In this document: in pieces, positions 18,417 through 29,967 of the stretch
Numbering within the stretch: position 1 is the stretch's first letter
How the letters are laid out: the number at the start of each line of letters is the position of its first letter
The notes under the pieces: generated by a model
Database searches by the model: none
Told to the model about the DNA's origin: nothing
What the model saw: the letters and a program-made list of their open reading frames with translations, nothing else
Made by a program: the position numbers and the translations under genes
DNA from: Acidobacteriota bacterium
Lineage (GTDB): Bacteria > Acidobacteriota > Terriglobia > Acidiferrales > 2-02-FULL-67-57
Assembly: GCA_022571295.1 (NCBI GenBank)
Contig: JACZYA010000003.1
Span: forward strand, 1 to 56,529
Length of the DNA: 56,529 nucleotides
Reading direction: 5' to 3'

Positions 18417-19850
18417 ATGCACTGGCTGGAACCCAGACTTCAACTGCGAGTTACCCAGAGGCAGATTCTCACCCCTGGGTTGGTGCAAATGGTGAGTCTG
18501 CTGCAGCTCAACCGGCTGGAGCTGCGGGAGATGATTGAGCAGGAACTGATGGCAAACCCGGTGCTGGAAGAAGTGGGCGAAGACGGGTTGCCGCGCGAGC
18601 GGGAAGCGGTGGAGGACGGTTTCGAGAAAGCCGAGGCGGAAGTGGCGCCCGGCGAGCTGGGCGATCCCTTCGAAGAGTTCAACATGAAGGCGGTCTTCGA
18701 AGAGTATATGGACGCCACCGAGCGCCAGGGTGAGCGCGAAGAGATCGAGCGGCCCTCCTTTGAGAATTTCCTTTCTCCCCCCACCACCTTATCCGATCAT
18801 CTGCATTGGCAATTGGGCTTGACGACGACGACCGATGAGGTAAAGGACGCGGCCCGCTCCATTATCGGCAATCTCAACGAAGAGGGCTACCTGTCCGCCA
18901 CGCTGGAAGAGATTACCACCAGCGATGAGCATGAAGTGTCAGACGTGGAAAAGGCATTGGCGCTGGTGCAGGAGTTCGATCCGGTGGGGGTGGCGGCGCG
19001 CGACTTGAAGGAATGCTTGCTGCTGCAACTGCCGGCCCTGGCTCCGGAAAATGTGTTAGCCCAACAGATTGTTCGTGACCACCTGAAACAGTTGCAGAAT
19101 AAGCAATACCGCGACTTGGCTCGGGCCGTGAACCGGCCGCTGCCGGTAGTGATGACGGCAATTGACGTGATTAGGGGGCTCGACCCGCGCCCAGGGCTCC
19201 GCTACAACCGGGCGCAAGCCCGCCTGGTCGAACCGGAGGTTTTCTTCGTCAAGGTGGGTGACGAGTACAAGGTGCTGCTGAACGAAGATGAGTTGCCTCA
19301 GTTGCGGCTGAGTTCCGTGTATCGCCGCCTGTTGGACCGTCGCACCGCTCCGCGCGAGGTGCGCAGCTACATCCGCGACCGCTTTTCCGCCGCTATCCAG
19401 TTGATGAAGAACATCGCCCAGCGCAAGCATACCATCCAGCGGGTGGGGGAAATAATTGTGCAGCGCCAGCGCGATTTTTTGGATCGAGGGCCCGACCATC
19501 TGAAGCCGCTGATGATCAAAGAAGTCGCAGAAGAGGTGGGAGTGCATCCGTCCACGGTCAGTCGCGCCGTGGCCAACAAGTATGCCCACACCCCCCAGGG
19601 AGTTTTGGAGTTGCGCTCGTTCTTTTCGGAATCGGTGGGCGGTCCTCTGGGGCAGGATACGTCACTGGTCACATTGAAGCGCCGGGTGCGGAAGATGATT
19701 GAGGAAGAAGACGCGGCCCATCCGTTGACGGATGAGCGTATTGCCCAGCGCCTGGCGGCCGAGGGAATCAAGGTGACGCGGCGCACAGTGGCCAAGTACC
19801 GTGAGGATATGAAAATCCCCAGCACCCACCAGCGACGGGTGAAGAACTGA
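18417..19850 (+). CDS. rpoN: RNA polymerase sigma-54 factor
   Basis: A 477-residue sigma-54. Region I carries the Gln-rich activator-binding segment (TQRQILTPGLVQMVSLLQLN). An acidic region II lies at about 50-115, then core-binding and HTH parts (KEVAEEVGVHPSTVSRAVANK). The RpoN box TRRTVAKYRE lies near the C-terminus and contacts the -24 element. Length is normal. It needs an enhancer-binding AAA+ activator, none of which is encoded here. The hpf and ptsN genes often found between rpoN and rapZ are absent; only 27 bp separate rpoN from rapZ. Confidence 0.96.
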   Translation: MHWLEPRLQLRVTQRQILTPGLVQMVSLLQLNRLELREMIEQELMANPVLEEVGEDGLPREREAVEDGFEKAEAEVAPGELGDPFEEFNMKAVFEEYMDATERQGEREEIERPSFENFLSPPTTLSDHLHWQLGLTTTTDEVKDAARSIIGNLNEEGYLSATLEEITTSDEHEVSDVEKALALVQEFDPVGVAARDLKECLLLQLPALAPENVLAQQIVRDHLKQLQNKQYRDLARAVNRPLPVVMTAIDVIRGLDPRPGLRYNRAQARLVEPEVFFVKVGDEYKVLLNEDELPQLRLSSVYRRLLDRRTAPREVRSYIRDRFSAAIQLMKNIAQRKHTIQRVGEIIVQRQRDFLDRGPDHLKPLMIKEVAEEVGVHPSTVSRAVANKYAHTPQGVLELRSFFSESVGGPLGQDTSLVTLKRRVRKMIEEEDAAHPLTDERIAQRLAAEGIKVTRRTVAKYREDMKIPSTHQRRVKN

Positions 19851-19877
19851 AAAAGATCCCGGGCGTTCCCTCGTTCT

Positions 19878-20807
19878 ATGCCGACACAGCGTAGCCGTTC
19901 GCGGCGCACCTCCCGCCCCAAGCGACGCCGGGCCCGCCAAACGGCACCCCTGGTGATCGTGACCGGGTTGAGTGGTTCGGGCAAGGGCTCGGTGTTGAAG
20001 GCGCTGGAAGACCTGGGTTACTACTGCGTGGACAACCTGCCGATCGATTTGATTCCCACCTTCGCCGACCTCTACCTCAAAACAAGCGGGGAGGTGCAGC
20101 GGGCCGCCCTGGTGGTGGACATTCGCGAGGGCGAGGCATTGGAAAAACTCCCGCGCGTGTATGAGAACCTGCGCCGGACCGCCCCGGCCACGTTGGTTTT
20201 TGTGGAAGCCAGTGATGACGCTTTGCTGCGGCGCTTCAGTGAAACCCGGCGGCCGCACCCGCTGGGGGCTGACCTGCCCTTGCGGGAAGGGATCCGGCGC
20301 GAGCGCAAATTGCTAAAGCGCATCCGGGCGCGCGCGGAAATTGTGATCGATACCACCCGGTTCAATCCCCACGAGCTGCGCCGGTTCGTGGAGGAGCGCC
20401 TCGTGGAGACGGACCAGAACCGGGCGCTGATGATTTCCCTGGTGAGCTTCGGGTATCGCTACGGTGTGCCGCCCGATGCTGATCTGCTGTTCGACGTTCG
20501 CTTTCTGCCCAACCCCAATTTTGTTCCCGCCTACAAGTCGCTTACCGGGAAAGATCGGCGGGTGGCGCGGTACGTCTTTGCTTTTCCCCAGGCGAAGGAG
20601 TTCATGAACCGTATCGTCAAACTTTTGCTCTATCTTTTGCCGCACTACATCCGCGAGGGTAAAAGCTACCTCACCATTGGCTTCGGGTGCACCGGCGGAC
20701 GTCACCGTTCGGTGGCCATCGCGCAGGCCGTCCGGGAAAAACTGGCAGGCAGCAAATACGAGGTCAAGATTTCTCACCGCGACTTGGGCAGGGGGGCCTG
20801 GAGTTGA
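19878..20807 (+). CDS. rapZ: RNase adapter/nucleotide-binding protein RapZ
   Basis: A 309-residue RapZ/YvcJ family protein. A basic N-terminal tail of about 25 residues precedes the Walker A GLSGSGKGS, followed by ALEDLGYYCVDNLP and FVEASDDALLRRFSETRRPHPL, all family signatures. The C-terminal domain has VSFGYRYGVP and IGFGCTGGRHRSV, the part that binds RNA and RNase E in E. coli. RNase E partnership cannot be assumed in this phylum. The gene is co-directional with rpoN. Its stop codon lies inside the -35 region of the next promoter. Confidence 0.94.
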   Translation: MPTQRSRSRRTSRPKRRRARQTAPLVIVTGLSGSGKGSVLKALEDLGYYCVDNLPIDLIPTFADLYLKTSGEVQRAALVVDIREGEALEKLPRVYENLRRTAPATLVFVEASDDALLRRFSETRRPHPLGADLPLREGIRRERKLLKRIRARAEIVIDTTRFNPHELRRFVEERLVETDQNRALMISLVSFGYRYGVPPDADLLFDVRFLPNPNFVPAYKSLTGKDRRVARYVFAFPQAKEFMNRIVKLLLYLLPHYIREGKSYLTIGFGCTGGRHRSVAIAQAVREKLAGSKYEVKISHRDLGRGAWS

Positions 20808-20833
20808 CTTTGCCAAAAGTAAACTCCTATGGT
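20804..20833 (+). promoter_or_regulatory. promoter for the MsbA-like exporter and downstream genes
   Basis: TTGACT (20804-20809) and TATGGT (20828-20833) are spaced by 18 bp. The -35 overlaps the end of rapZ. The expected transcription start is about 40 nt before the ATG at 20883. Confidence 0.45.
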
Positions 20834-20882
20834 TAGGCGTCTTGTGGCCGCAGCGCTGCGTGTGTTGTACAGGTAAGAAAAG

Positions 20883-22727
20883 ATGCGCAACTTGGGACAT
20901 TTGCTCAGCTACGTCCGCCCGCATACGAGCTGGTTGCTGGTGGGCGGGGGGTTGATGGCCGCGGTCGGGGTGCTGGAAGGAGCGACCGCGCTGCTGTTCT
21001 GGCCGCTCATGCAGGTGGTACTCCAACCGGGGGGTGCCAGCCAGCAGATTGTGCTCTTGGATATTCCTGCGTTCGACAGAACCTACTACCTCCAAGATGT
21101 TTTCCCGCTGCCGGTAGCGACGGCCGCTTATCTGGTGGTGGCGATAATTGTGTTGGTGTTTGTCACCAAGGCGGTCAGCGAGTACCTGGGGGAATACTGC
21201 GTCCACCGGCTGGGCTACTCGGTGGTGATGGACCTGCGCAATCAACTCTATGCGCACACGCTGCGGCAGTCGTTGAGCTTCTTTTCCCGGCAGTCCACCG
21301 GGCAATTGATGTCGATGGCGATCAACGACATTGAGCGAGTGCAGCAGGCAGTCTCGCACGTCCTGACCGATTTTTTTCGCCAGGCCTTTGCCTTGCCCGT
21401 TCTGCTTGTGCTGGTGTTTGCGATTGACTGGAAGCTGGCGCTGGCGTGTTTCCTGACCGTCCCGTTGATCGTGATTCCGATCTCACAGCTCGGGCGACGG
21501 ATTCGGCGCATCAGCCGCACGGCCCAGGAACAATTGGCCGGCTTGAATCAATCGTTGCAGGAAACTTACAGCGGCGTACGCATCGTGCAGGCGTTCGGCG
21601 CCGAGAAGAGGGAAGCCGATCGGTTTCGGGACCGCGCGCGCGCCCTGTTCTCCACCTACCTGCGCTGGGTACGTCATTACGCCGTCGCCTCGCCTTTAAT
21701 GGAGGTGCTGGGGGCCGTGACAGTGGGCGGCTTGGTGTTGTTGGCACGCCAGCGGATCGAGGCGGGCGTGGTGAGTTCGGGTATGATGATCACGTTCGTG
21801 GTGACGCTCATCAAAGTTTATCAGCCGGTGAAGCGATTGGCGGGAATTTACAGCCAATTCCAACAGGCCCTGGGAGCGTCGGAGAGAGTCTTCGAGTTCT
21901 TGGATCACCGGGAGGAAGTGTGGGAGAAGCCGGATGCAGTGGAGATGCCGGCGTTTTCCGGCCAGGTTGAGTTTGACCGCGTTGTCTTTTCTTACCCGGG
22001 TGGACAAACGTTACTGCGCGAGATTACTTTCTCCGTGCGCAAAGGCGAAGTGGTGGCGCTGGTAGGATCAAGTGGAGCCGGCAAGACCACCCTGGTGAAC
22101 TTGCTGCCGCGCTTCTTCGACGTGACCAAGGGAGTCATTCGCATTGACGGGCGGGACATTCGAGATTTCCGCGTGGCTTCCCTCCGCGCCCAGATCGCTT
22201 TCGTCACCCAGGAAACGGTTCTGTTCAACGACACGGTGGGAAACAACATCGCCTACGGGCAGCCCGATGCTCCCCAGGAGGCGGTGCGCGCGGCGGCGGC
22301 GGCGGCCCTGGCGCACAACTTTATTGCCGAGTTGCCGCATGGCTACGATACCCATATTGGAGAGCGGGGTGTGCGGCTGAGCGGAGGCCAGCGGCAGCGG
22401 CTGGCCATCGCGCGCGCCTTGCTGAAAAATGCCCCCATCTTGATTCTGGACGAAGCGACATCGGAGTTGGATATGGAGTCGGAGCTGCTGGTGCAGCGCG
22501 CGCTCGCGAACCTGATGCAGGGCCGCACCGTTTTTGTCATCGCGCACCGTTTGACCACCATTCGCCGCGCGGACAAAATCGCAGTGTTGGAAGACGGCAC
22601 CATCCGCCAAGTGGGAACACACCCGGAGTTGCTGGCTCGCGGGGGCCTCTACCAGCGGCTGTACGAGATGCAATTTGTGGACTTGGACGCGCCGATGCCG
22701 GCCGTGCCCAGTGGGGGGAGCACTTAA
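20883..22727 (+). CDS. msbA: MsbA-like lipid/multidrug ABC exporter
   Basis: A 614-residue ABC half-transporter that should homodimerise. Six membrane helices occupy about 1-330, and the coupling region has the usual SFFSRQSTGQLMS. The ATPase domain follows with Walker A GSSGAGKTT, Q-loop VTQETVLFND, signature LSGGQRQRLAIARALL, Walker B ILILDEATSELD and H-loop IAHRLTT. Overall similarity is to MsbA, the lipid A-core flippase, and its location next to the Lpt genes supports this. Other lipid or drug exporters of the same family remain possible. Confidence 0.88.
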   Translation: MRNLGHLLSYVRPHTSWLLVGGGLMAAVGVLEGATALLFWPLMQVVLQPGGASQQIVLLDIPAFDRTYYLQDVFPLPVATAAYLVVAIIVLVFVTKAVSEYLGEYCVHRLGYSVVMDLRNQLYAHTLRQSLSFFSRQSTGQLMSMAINDIERVQQAVSHVLTDFFRQAFALPVLLVLVFAIDWKLALACFLTVPLIVIPISQLGRRIRRISRTAQEQLAGLNQSLQETYSGVRIVQAFGAEKREADRFRDRARALFSTYLRWVRHYAVASPLMEVLGAVTVGGLVLLARQRIEAGVVSSGMMITFVVTLIKVYQPVKRLAGIYSQFQQALGASERVFEFLDHREEVWEKPDAVEMPAFSGQVEFDRVVFSYPGGQTLLREITFSVRKGEVVALVGSSGAGKTTLVNLLPRFFDVTKGVIRIDGRDIRDFRVASLRAQIAFVTQETVLFNDTVGNNIAYGQPDAPQEAVRAAAAAALAHNFIAELPHGYDTHIGERGVRLSGGQRQRLAIARALLKNAPILILDEATSELDMESELLVQRALANLMQGRTVFVIAHRLTTIRRADKIAVLEDGTIRQVGTHPELLARGGLYQRLYEMQFVDLDAPMPAVPSGGST

Positions 22728-22729
22728 CC

Positions 22730-23626
22730 ATGTTGCGCAGCATGACCGGATTCGCGCAGGCGAGTGCGCAAGAGGATACCTGGGGCTTGACGGTTACGGT
22801 GCGCGCATTCAATCATCGCTTCTTGGACTTGCGTTTTCGCCTGCCCGGCGATCTGGAGGCGGCTGAATCGCAGTTGCGGGCGTTGGTGCGTGGCCATGTG
22901 CGCCGGGGCCATCTGGACGTGCGGATGGAGATGGAGCGCAACGGGCGTCCGGCGTTGGAGGTGGATCGAGACTTCGTGCGGAGTTATCTGCAAGTCCATA
23001 TCGAGCTGCAACGTGAACACAACCTGAGCGGTGAACCCGATTTGACTGCGCTGTTGCGGGTCCCCGGGGTTTTGCGTCGTAGTGAAGCCGCACTGAGCGG
23101 AGAAGATGCGGTTCGATTGGTGGGCTTAGCCGAAACAACTCTGAGCGAGGCTTTGAAGCGGTTGAACGAGATGCGGAGCCGGGAAGGCGCAGCCCTGGAG
23201 AATGAGCTGCGCGGGCGCTTGGGGAAGGTTGAAGCTGCCCGGGGAAAGCTGGCTGAGTTGGGCGAGCGCGCCTTGCCGGCTTTTCAACAACGCCTGCAAA
23301 AGCGGCTACAGGAATTGCTGGCCGGAGTTTCGCTGGAGCCGGCCCGGTTGGCCCAGGAAGCGGCCTACCTGGCTGAGCGGAGCGACATCAGCGAGGAGCT
23401 GATGCGCTTGGCCAGCCATGCCAATCAGTTTGGTCAGTTGCTGGACAGCAAGGCCGAAGCGGGCAAGCAGTTGGATTTTCTGCTCCAGGAAATGAACCGT
23501 GAGACCAATACCACGCTCTCCAAAGTGCCGAACCTGGGAGCGGAAGGTTTGGAAATGACCCGCCTGGGGTTGGAGATCAAGGCGGAGATTGAACGCCTGC
23601 GCGAGCAGGTGCAGAACGTGGAGTGA
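22730..23626 (+). CDS. yicC: YicC-family endoribonuclease
   Basis: A 298-residue YicC/YloC protein. The N-terminus MLRSMTGFAQ and the block VRAFNHRFLDLRFRLP are diagnostic; the C-terminus has the conserved EEL.RL.SH and GKQLDFLLQEMNRETNT segments. A charged coiled-coil-like stretch lies near 150-200. E. coli YicC is an oligomeric endoribonuclease. The gene begins 2 bp after the exporter stop and overlaps gmk by 4 bp (GTGA); yicC-gmk-rpoZ is a conserved bacterial order. Confidence 0.95.
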   Translation: MLRSMTGFAQASAQEDTWGLTVTVRAFNHRFLDLRFRLPGDLEAAESQLRALVRGHVRRGHLDVRMEMERNGRPALEVDRDFVRSYLQVHIELQREHNLSGEPDLTALLRVPGVLRRSEAALSGEDAVRLVGLAETTLSEALKRLNEMRSREGAALENELRGRLGKVEAARGKLAELGERALPAFQQRLQKRLQELLAGVSLEPARLAQEAAYLAERSDISEELMRLASHANQFGQLLDSKAEAGKQLDFLLQEMNRETNTTLSKVPNLGAEGLEMTRLGLEIKAEIERLREQVQNVE

Positions 23627-24324
23627 CGGTGGCGGCGCAACCTCGGGTGTTCATCGTTTCGGGGCCGTCGGGCTCCGGCAAAACCACGGTGGTGGAGCAT
23701 TTGTTGCGAGCAGTGCCGGATACCATGTTCTCCGTGTCTTATACAACCCGCAAGCCGCGCGCGGGCGAGCAGGACGGCCGCGAATACTCTTTTGTCAGCC
23801 GGGAGAAGTTTGAGGAAATGATCGCGCGCGAGGAGTTTTTGGAGTACGCCGATGTCTTCGGGAATTTGTATGGCACGCACGCCGGCGTACTGGCGGAGGC
23901 CGAGAAAAATAAAAAAGATTTGGTGCTCGACATTGATGTTCAAGGAGCGCGCCAAGTGAAGGCAAAGCTGTCGGGTGCAGTGGCGGTCTTCCTGCTGCCG
24001 CCGTCGCGGCAGGAGCTGGAGCGGCGCTTGCTCGCTCGTGGGCAGGATTCCAGTGAGGTCATTGCGCGGCGGTTGGAGATGGCGCGGCGAGAAATCGAAA
24101 GCTACGACAACTTTGATTACTTGGTGGTCAATCACGACCTGCAAGAGACCTGCACGCAGGTGGAAGCTATCGTTCAGGTGCGGCGCGAGCAATGCGGAGC
24201 CAGCGGGGCAGCGATTGCGGGGCGGGCCAACTCGTTCCACGCACAGGCGGCGGCCGCCCGCCGGGAGACCACCTCCGAGCGAGTTTCTGGTATTCTAGAG
24301 ACGTTTGGTTCAAGCAGCGCGTAG
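23623..24324 (+). CDS. gmk: guanylate kinase
   Basis: A 233-residue GMP kinase. The P-loop GPSGSGKTT is at about 14-22, the GMP-binding block SVSYTTRKPRAGEQDGREY follows, then DIDVQGARQVK and RRLEMARREIESY. The start is a GTG (23623) overlapping the yicC stop; a second in-frame GTG lies at 23629. The last 25-30 residues (Ala/Arg/Glu-rich) extend beyond the usual end. It supplies GDP for GTP and so feeds the c-di-GMP enzymes. Confidence 0.96.
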   Translation: MTVAAQPRVFIVSGPSGSGKTTVVEHLLRAVPDTMFSVSYTTRKPRAGEQDGREYSFVSREKFEEMIAREEFLEYADVFGNLYGTHAGVLAEAEKNKKDLVLDIDVQGARQVKAKLSGAVAVFLLPPSRQELERRLLARGQDSSEVIARRLEMARREIESYDNFDYLVVNHDLQETCTQVEAIVQVRREQCGASGAAIAGRANSFHAQAAAARRETTSERVSGILETFGSSSA

Positions 24325-24337
24325 GAGTGTAGAGGGA

Positions 24338-24577
24338 ATGATCTCTATCGACAAAATCGACCAAAAGTTCGTGTTCATCCTGGCTGCTGCCAAACGGGCG
24401 CGGCAGTTGCAGGGAGGCGCCAAGCCGTTGATCCAGGCGAGCGTCCGCAAGGCCACGCGAGTAGCAATGGAAGAAGTGGGCGCTGGCGCAGTTCCGTTTG
24501 AGGTTCCTCCGATGGAAGAGCACAGCGCGGACGGAAAAGAGAAGAAGCCGAAGAGTAAAGCACGAAAAAAGACATGA
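24338..24577 (+). CDS. rpoZ: RNA polymerase omega subunit
   Basis: A 79-residue omega subunit that helps assemble RNA polymerase. The ATG at 24338 follows GAGGGA. The core fits omega (SIDKIDQKFVFILAAAKRARQL, split here by the conserved helix, then KATRVAMEEV). The tail is Lys-rich (EKKPKSKARKK). Position between gmk and coaBC is conserved across bacteria and supports the call for such a short gene. The stop overlaps the coaBC start (ATGA). Confidence 0.9.
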   Translation: MISIDKIDQKFVFILAAAKRARQLQGGAKPLIQASVRKATRVAMEEVGAGAVPFEVPPMEEHSADGKEKKPKSKARKKT

Positions 24578-25806
24578 AGATTGCACTGGGGGTCAGCGGC
24601 TGCATCGCCGCCTACAAGGCGGCGGAGTTGGTGCGCCTGCTCCAGCAGGAAGGGCTCAGCGTGCAGGTGGTGATGACCAAGAGCGCGCAGGAGTTTGTGC
24701 GCCCACTGACTTTTGCTGCTTTGACCGGGCAGAAAGTCATCACCGAGATGTTCGGGGGCGGCGCGGAGCCGGCGAACGTCGAGAACGCCGTTGAGCACAT
24801 CGGGGTTGCGGACAGCATTGACGCGCTGGTGGTCGCGCCCGCGACCGCCAACCTGCTGGGCAAGCTGGCACAGGGGATTGCGGATGACTTTCTGACCACG
24901 CTCTACCTGGCGACCAAGGCGCCGGTGCTGGTGGCGCCGGCGATGAACGTGAATATGTGGCAGCATCCTGCGGTGCAGGCCAACTTGGCGCAACTGCGGG
25001 AGCGAGGCGTGGCTGTGGTCGAGCCTGACCAGGGCTATCTGGCGTGCGGCTGGACCGGGCCGGGCCGCCTGGCAACGCTGGAAGAGATCGTAGCGCGGGT
25101 GTTGACTCTGCTGGGGATTCGAAAGGATTTGGCGGGCGAGACGGTATTGGTCACGGCCGGGCCGACCTGCGAAGACATTGACCCTGTCCGCTACATCACC
25201 AACCGGTCTTCGGGGCGGATGGGGTACGCCGTGGCGGAGGCCGCGCGGCGGCGTGGGGCCGAAGTGATTTTGGTCAGCGGGCCGACGGCCATTCCCGTGC
25301 CGAGCGGAGTGCGGGTGGAGCGCGTTCGTACCACTGAGGAGATGCGCCAAGCCGTGCGAGCGGCGTTGCCGCAGACCACGGTGGTAATCAAGGCGGCGGC
25401 GGTGGCGGACTTCCGGCCGGCGCGGACTGAGAAGCACAAGATCAAGCGTCGGCGGGGCGAGTTGAAGTTGGAGTTGGAACCGACGGCAGACCTGCTGGAG
25501 GAAGTGGCGCGGGAGAAGGGCAGCCGCTTGCTGGTCGGGTTTGCCGCCGAAAGCGAAAATGTGGTGGAGAACGCGCGGCTCAAGTTGGAGACCAAACACC
25601 TGGACCTGGTGGTGGCGAACGACATCACCCGGGAAGGGGCGGGTTTTGACGGAGAGACCAACATCGTTACGCTGCTCAGCCGCGACGGGCGGCAGACCGA
25701 CCTCCCCAAAATGAGCAAGCAGGCCGTGGCCGACCTGATCCTGGACGAAGTGGTGCGTTTGCGAAGCCGGGTTGAATCCGGCCGGGCACAGAGTCTGCCA
25801 AGATGA
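24574..25806 (+). CDS. coaBC: bifunctional phosphopantothenoylcysteine decarboxylase/synthetase
   Basis: A 410-residue Dfp protein with both coenzyme A steps. CoaC (1-180) has the flavin/decarboxylase motifs GVSGCIAAYKAAEL, the active-site His in EHIGVADSIDAL, PATANLLGKLAQG and PAMNVNMW. CoaB (about 185-400) has TAGPTCEDIDPVRYITNRSSGRMG split across the active site, then AAAVADFRP and a C-terminal VANDIT. Together they turn 4'-phosphopantothenate plus cysteine into 4'-phosphopantetheine. Both ends overlap the neighbours by 4 bp. Confidence 0.96.
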   Translation: MKIALGVSGCIAAYKAAELVRLLQQEGLSVQVVMTKSAQEFVRPLTFAALTGQKVITEMFGGGAEPANVENAVEHIGVADSIDALVVAPATANLLGKLAQGIADDFLTTLYLATKAPVLVAPAMNVNMWQHPAVQANLAQLRERGVAVVEPDQGYLACGWTGPGRLATLEEIVARVLTLLGIRKDLAGETVLVTAGPTCEDIDPVRYITNRSSGRMGYAVAEAARRRGAEVILVSGPTAIPVPSGVRVERVRTTEEMRQAVRAALPQTTVVIKAAAVADFRPARTEKHKIKRRRGELKLELEPTADLLEEVAREKGSRLLVGFAAESENVVENARLKLETKHLDLVVANDITREGAGFDGETNIVTLLSRDGRQTDLPKMSKQAVADLILDEVVRLRSRVESGRAQSLPR

Positions 25807-26588
25807 GCGAACCGCGCGAAGAACACCTGCGCGACTGGTTGAGTTTTGCTGAAGAGTTGGGATTGACTCCTTTTTATCGCCGGCGCGCAGCACCGCAAGG
25901 TTCGCCCCTGCCTGCGCGGAAAATTTCTCTGCCAGTCATCGAAGATCCGACACCGACGGTGCCGATGGTTTCGATGGCCCATGAAACTCCACAGACAGCC
26001 TCCTTGTTTGGCGAGGTGCCCGGACACGTGGAGGGCGACACGCTGGAGAAGATTCGGGCTGACATCGGTGATTGCCGCCGCTGCAAGCTCTGGCCGCACC
26101 GCGCCAACATCGTCTTCGGTGTAGGTAATCCTCGGGCTGAACTGGTGTTCGTGGGGGAAGGGCCGGGAGCGGACGAGGACGCGCAGGGAGAGCCGTTTGT
26201 GGGCCGGGCCGGGCGGTTGCTTAACCGCTGGATCGAAAGCATGGGGCTTACGCGCGACGCCGTTTATATTTGCAACGTGGTCAAGTGTCGCCCGCCCGCC
26301 AACCGCACCCCAGAGAAGGACGAGGTCGAAACCTGCTCGCCGTTTCTCTTCCGACAGTTGGACGCGATTCGCCCCAAGCTGATTTGCTGTTTGGGAGCTT
26401 CCGCCGCCAAGGCTTTGCTGGGGAAGCCGATCGCCATCACCCGCGTTCGTGGCCAGGTGTTCGATTACCGTGGCAGCAAACTCTTTCTGACCTACCACCC
26501 TGCCTATTTGCTGCGGCCGCATTCGCCCACAGTGGACCGCGAGATTCGGCAGGACTTGGAAAAGATCCGCACATTCCTCTCTGCCTGA
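25803..26588 (+). CDS. family 4 uracil-DNA glycosylase, Fe-S
   Basis: A 261-residue glycosylase removing uracil from DNA. The 4Fe-4S ligands are seen as CRRC near residue 95 and as KC...TC spanning the CRPPANRTPEKDEVETC stretch. The catalytic region has VGEGPGADEDAQGEPFVG and the C-terminal minor-groove loop is YHPAYLLR. An N-terminal extension of about 80 residues (Pro-rich) precedes the core; the archaeal and thermophile enzymes start close to the first Cys pair. The ATG overlaps the coaBC stop. Its neighbours suggest constitutive housekeeping expression. Confidence 0.93.
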   Translation: MSEPREEHLRDWLSFAEELGLTPFYRRRAAPQGSPLPARKISLPVIEDPTPTVPMVSMAHETPQTASLFGEVPGHVEGDTLEKIRADIGDCRRCKLWPHRANIVFGVGNPRAELVFVGEGPGADEDAQGEPFVGRAGRLLNRWIESMGLTRDAVYICNVVKCRPPANRTPEKDEVETCSPFLFRQLDAIRPKLICCLGASAAKALLGKPIAITRVRGQVFDYRGSKLFLTYHPAYLLRPHSPTVDREIRQDLEKIRTFLSA

Positions 26589-26596
26589 GAGCCGCC

Positions 26597-28843
<2,247 letters not shown>

Positions 28844-28845
28844 TG

Positions 28846-29838
28846 TTAGTAGTACAGGTGGAAGGGAACAGGGGTGAAGCAGAGCAGGAAGACCAGCAGG
28901 CCGAGGGCGGCGACCCAGAGCCGCTTGCGATCAAGCGTCTGGACGGGCTCGAGCACGGTGGGATGACGCGTACCCATGAGCCGCAGCAGGATGCCCCAGA
29001 AGGTCCAGCCAAACCAAATCGTCTCCGGATAGAGCAGGCCAAAGAGGCCGATCACAAACAGTAGAAAAATAAACAGGCGCGAGAGGGAGCGGTGCCTGCT
29101 GGGCGCGACCGCGTAGAGGATGTGGCCGCCATCGAGTTGTCCCACCGGCAGCAAGTTCAACGCGGTGGCGAACAGGCCCACCCAGGCGGCGCGACCGATG
29201 GGGTGGAGGAAGAGCTGGTCGAGGGGCACGTCCGGGCGCAGCAGCTTTGCCAGCAGTTCCATCAGGGGAGGGTTGCCAAAAACAATTGCTCCTTGTGCGA
29301 GCGTGCCGGGGATGGCCTTGGAATAGAGAATGCCGACAATCAGTGCGGGCACGGCGACTGCAAAGCCGACCAGCGGTCCGGCGATGCCGACGTCGAACAA
29401 GGCGCGCCGGTGGACGATGGGCGATTGAATGCGAATGAAGGCGCCCATGGTGCCGATGAGGGTGGGCGCAGGAAGGAAGTAAGGGTAGGTGGCGTGGATG
29501 CCGTAGATGCGGCACGCGAAGTAGTGGCCCAGCTCGTGCGCCAGCAGGATTCCCATCAGGGCGAGCGCGAAGGGCCAGCCCGAGAGCAGCGAGAACGGGT
29601 TTTCGATCACAGGGCTGAAGAGATCAAGCCAGGAGAAGAATTCAGTGTAGGGATATTGATTTTGCTCGAAGGCGCGGGTCAGGTGGGCGCCCACGGTGAG
29701 CGTGCTGACGATGGTCAGCAGGAACAGGAGCAAGGGCAGCTTGACCCGGCGACGCGGAGGTGTGACTATCCGCACCGGAATGCGGATGGGTTCCGGGCCG
29801 GGTGGCAGTCGTCCGTGAGTGGAAAAGCCGTTGCCCAT
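28846..29838 (-). CDS. M50-family membrane metalloprotease
   Basis: A 330-residue multi-spanning membrane protein with the zinc motif HELGH in a membrane segment (LLAHELGHYFACRIYGI) and the third ligand in PVGQLDGGH. The cytosolic N-terminus is Pro/Arg-rich and about seven hydrophobic segments follow. There is no PDZ domain, so it belongs to the short site-2-protease-like group found also in plant plastids (EGY-like), not to RseP. The substrate is unknown. A perfect TATAAT lies 7 nt before the ATG and there is no Shine-Dalgarno, so the mRNA may be leaderless. Confidence 0.9.
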   Translation of the reverse strand: MGNGFSTHGRLPPGPEPIRIPVRIVTPPRRRVKLPLLLFLLTIVSTLTVGAHLTRAFEQNQYPYTEFFSWLDLFSPVIENPFSLLSGWPFALALMGILLAHELGHYFACRIYGIHATYPYFLPAPTLIGTMGAFIRIQSPIVHRRALFDVGIAGPLVGFAVAVPALIVGILYSKAIPGTLAQGAIVFGNPPLMELLAKLLRPDVPLDQLFLHPIGRAAWVGLFATALNLLPVGQLDGGHILYAVAPSRHRSLSRLFIFLLFVIGLFGLLYPETIWFGWTFWGILLRLMGTRHPTVLEPVQTLDRKRLWVAALGLLVFLLCFTPVPFHLYY

Positions 29839-29845
29839 GGAAACA

Positions 29846-29851
29846 ATTATA
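29846..29851 (-). promoter_or_regulatory. -10 element placing transcription start at the M50 ATG
   Basis: TATAAT on the minus strand ends 7 nt before the ATG at 29838. No good -35 hexamer is seen at 16-18 bp. Confidence 0.4.
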
Positions 29852-29967
29852 TCGAAAAAGGAGAAGCGGAACTTGCATCACACTCGAAAAGCGACGGATC
29901 AGAAAGGGTGAGCGGCAAGAAACAACCGGACCGGGATTCTTGGTTCAAGGTTGGCGGGGCGGCTGCG

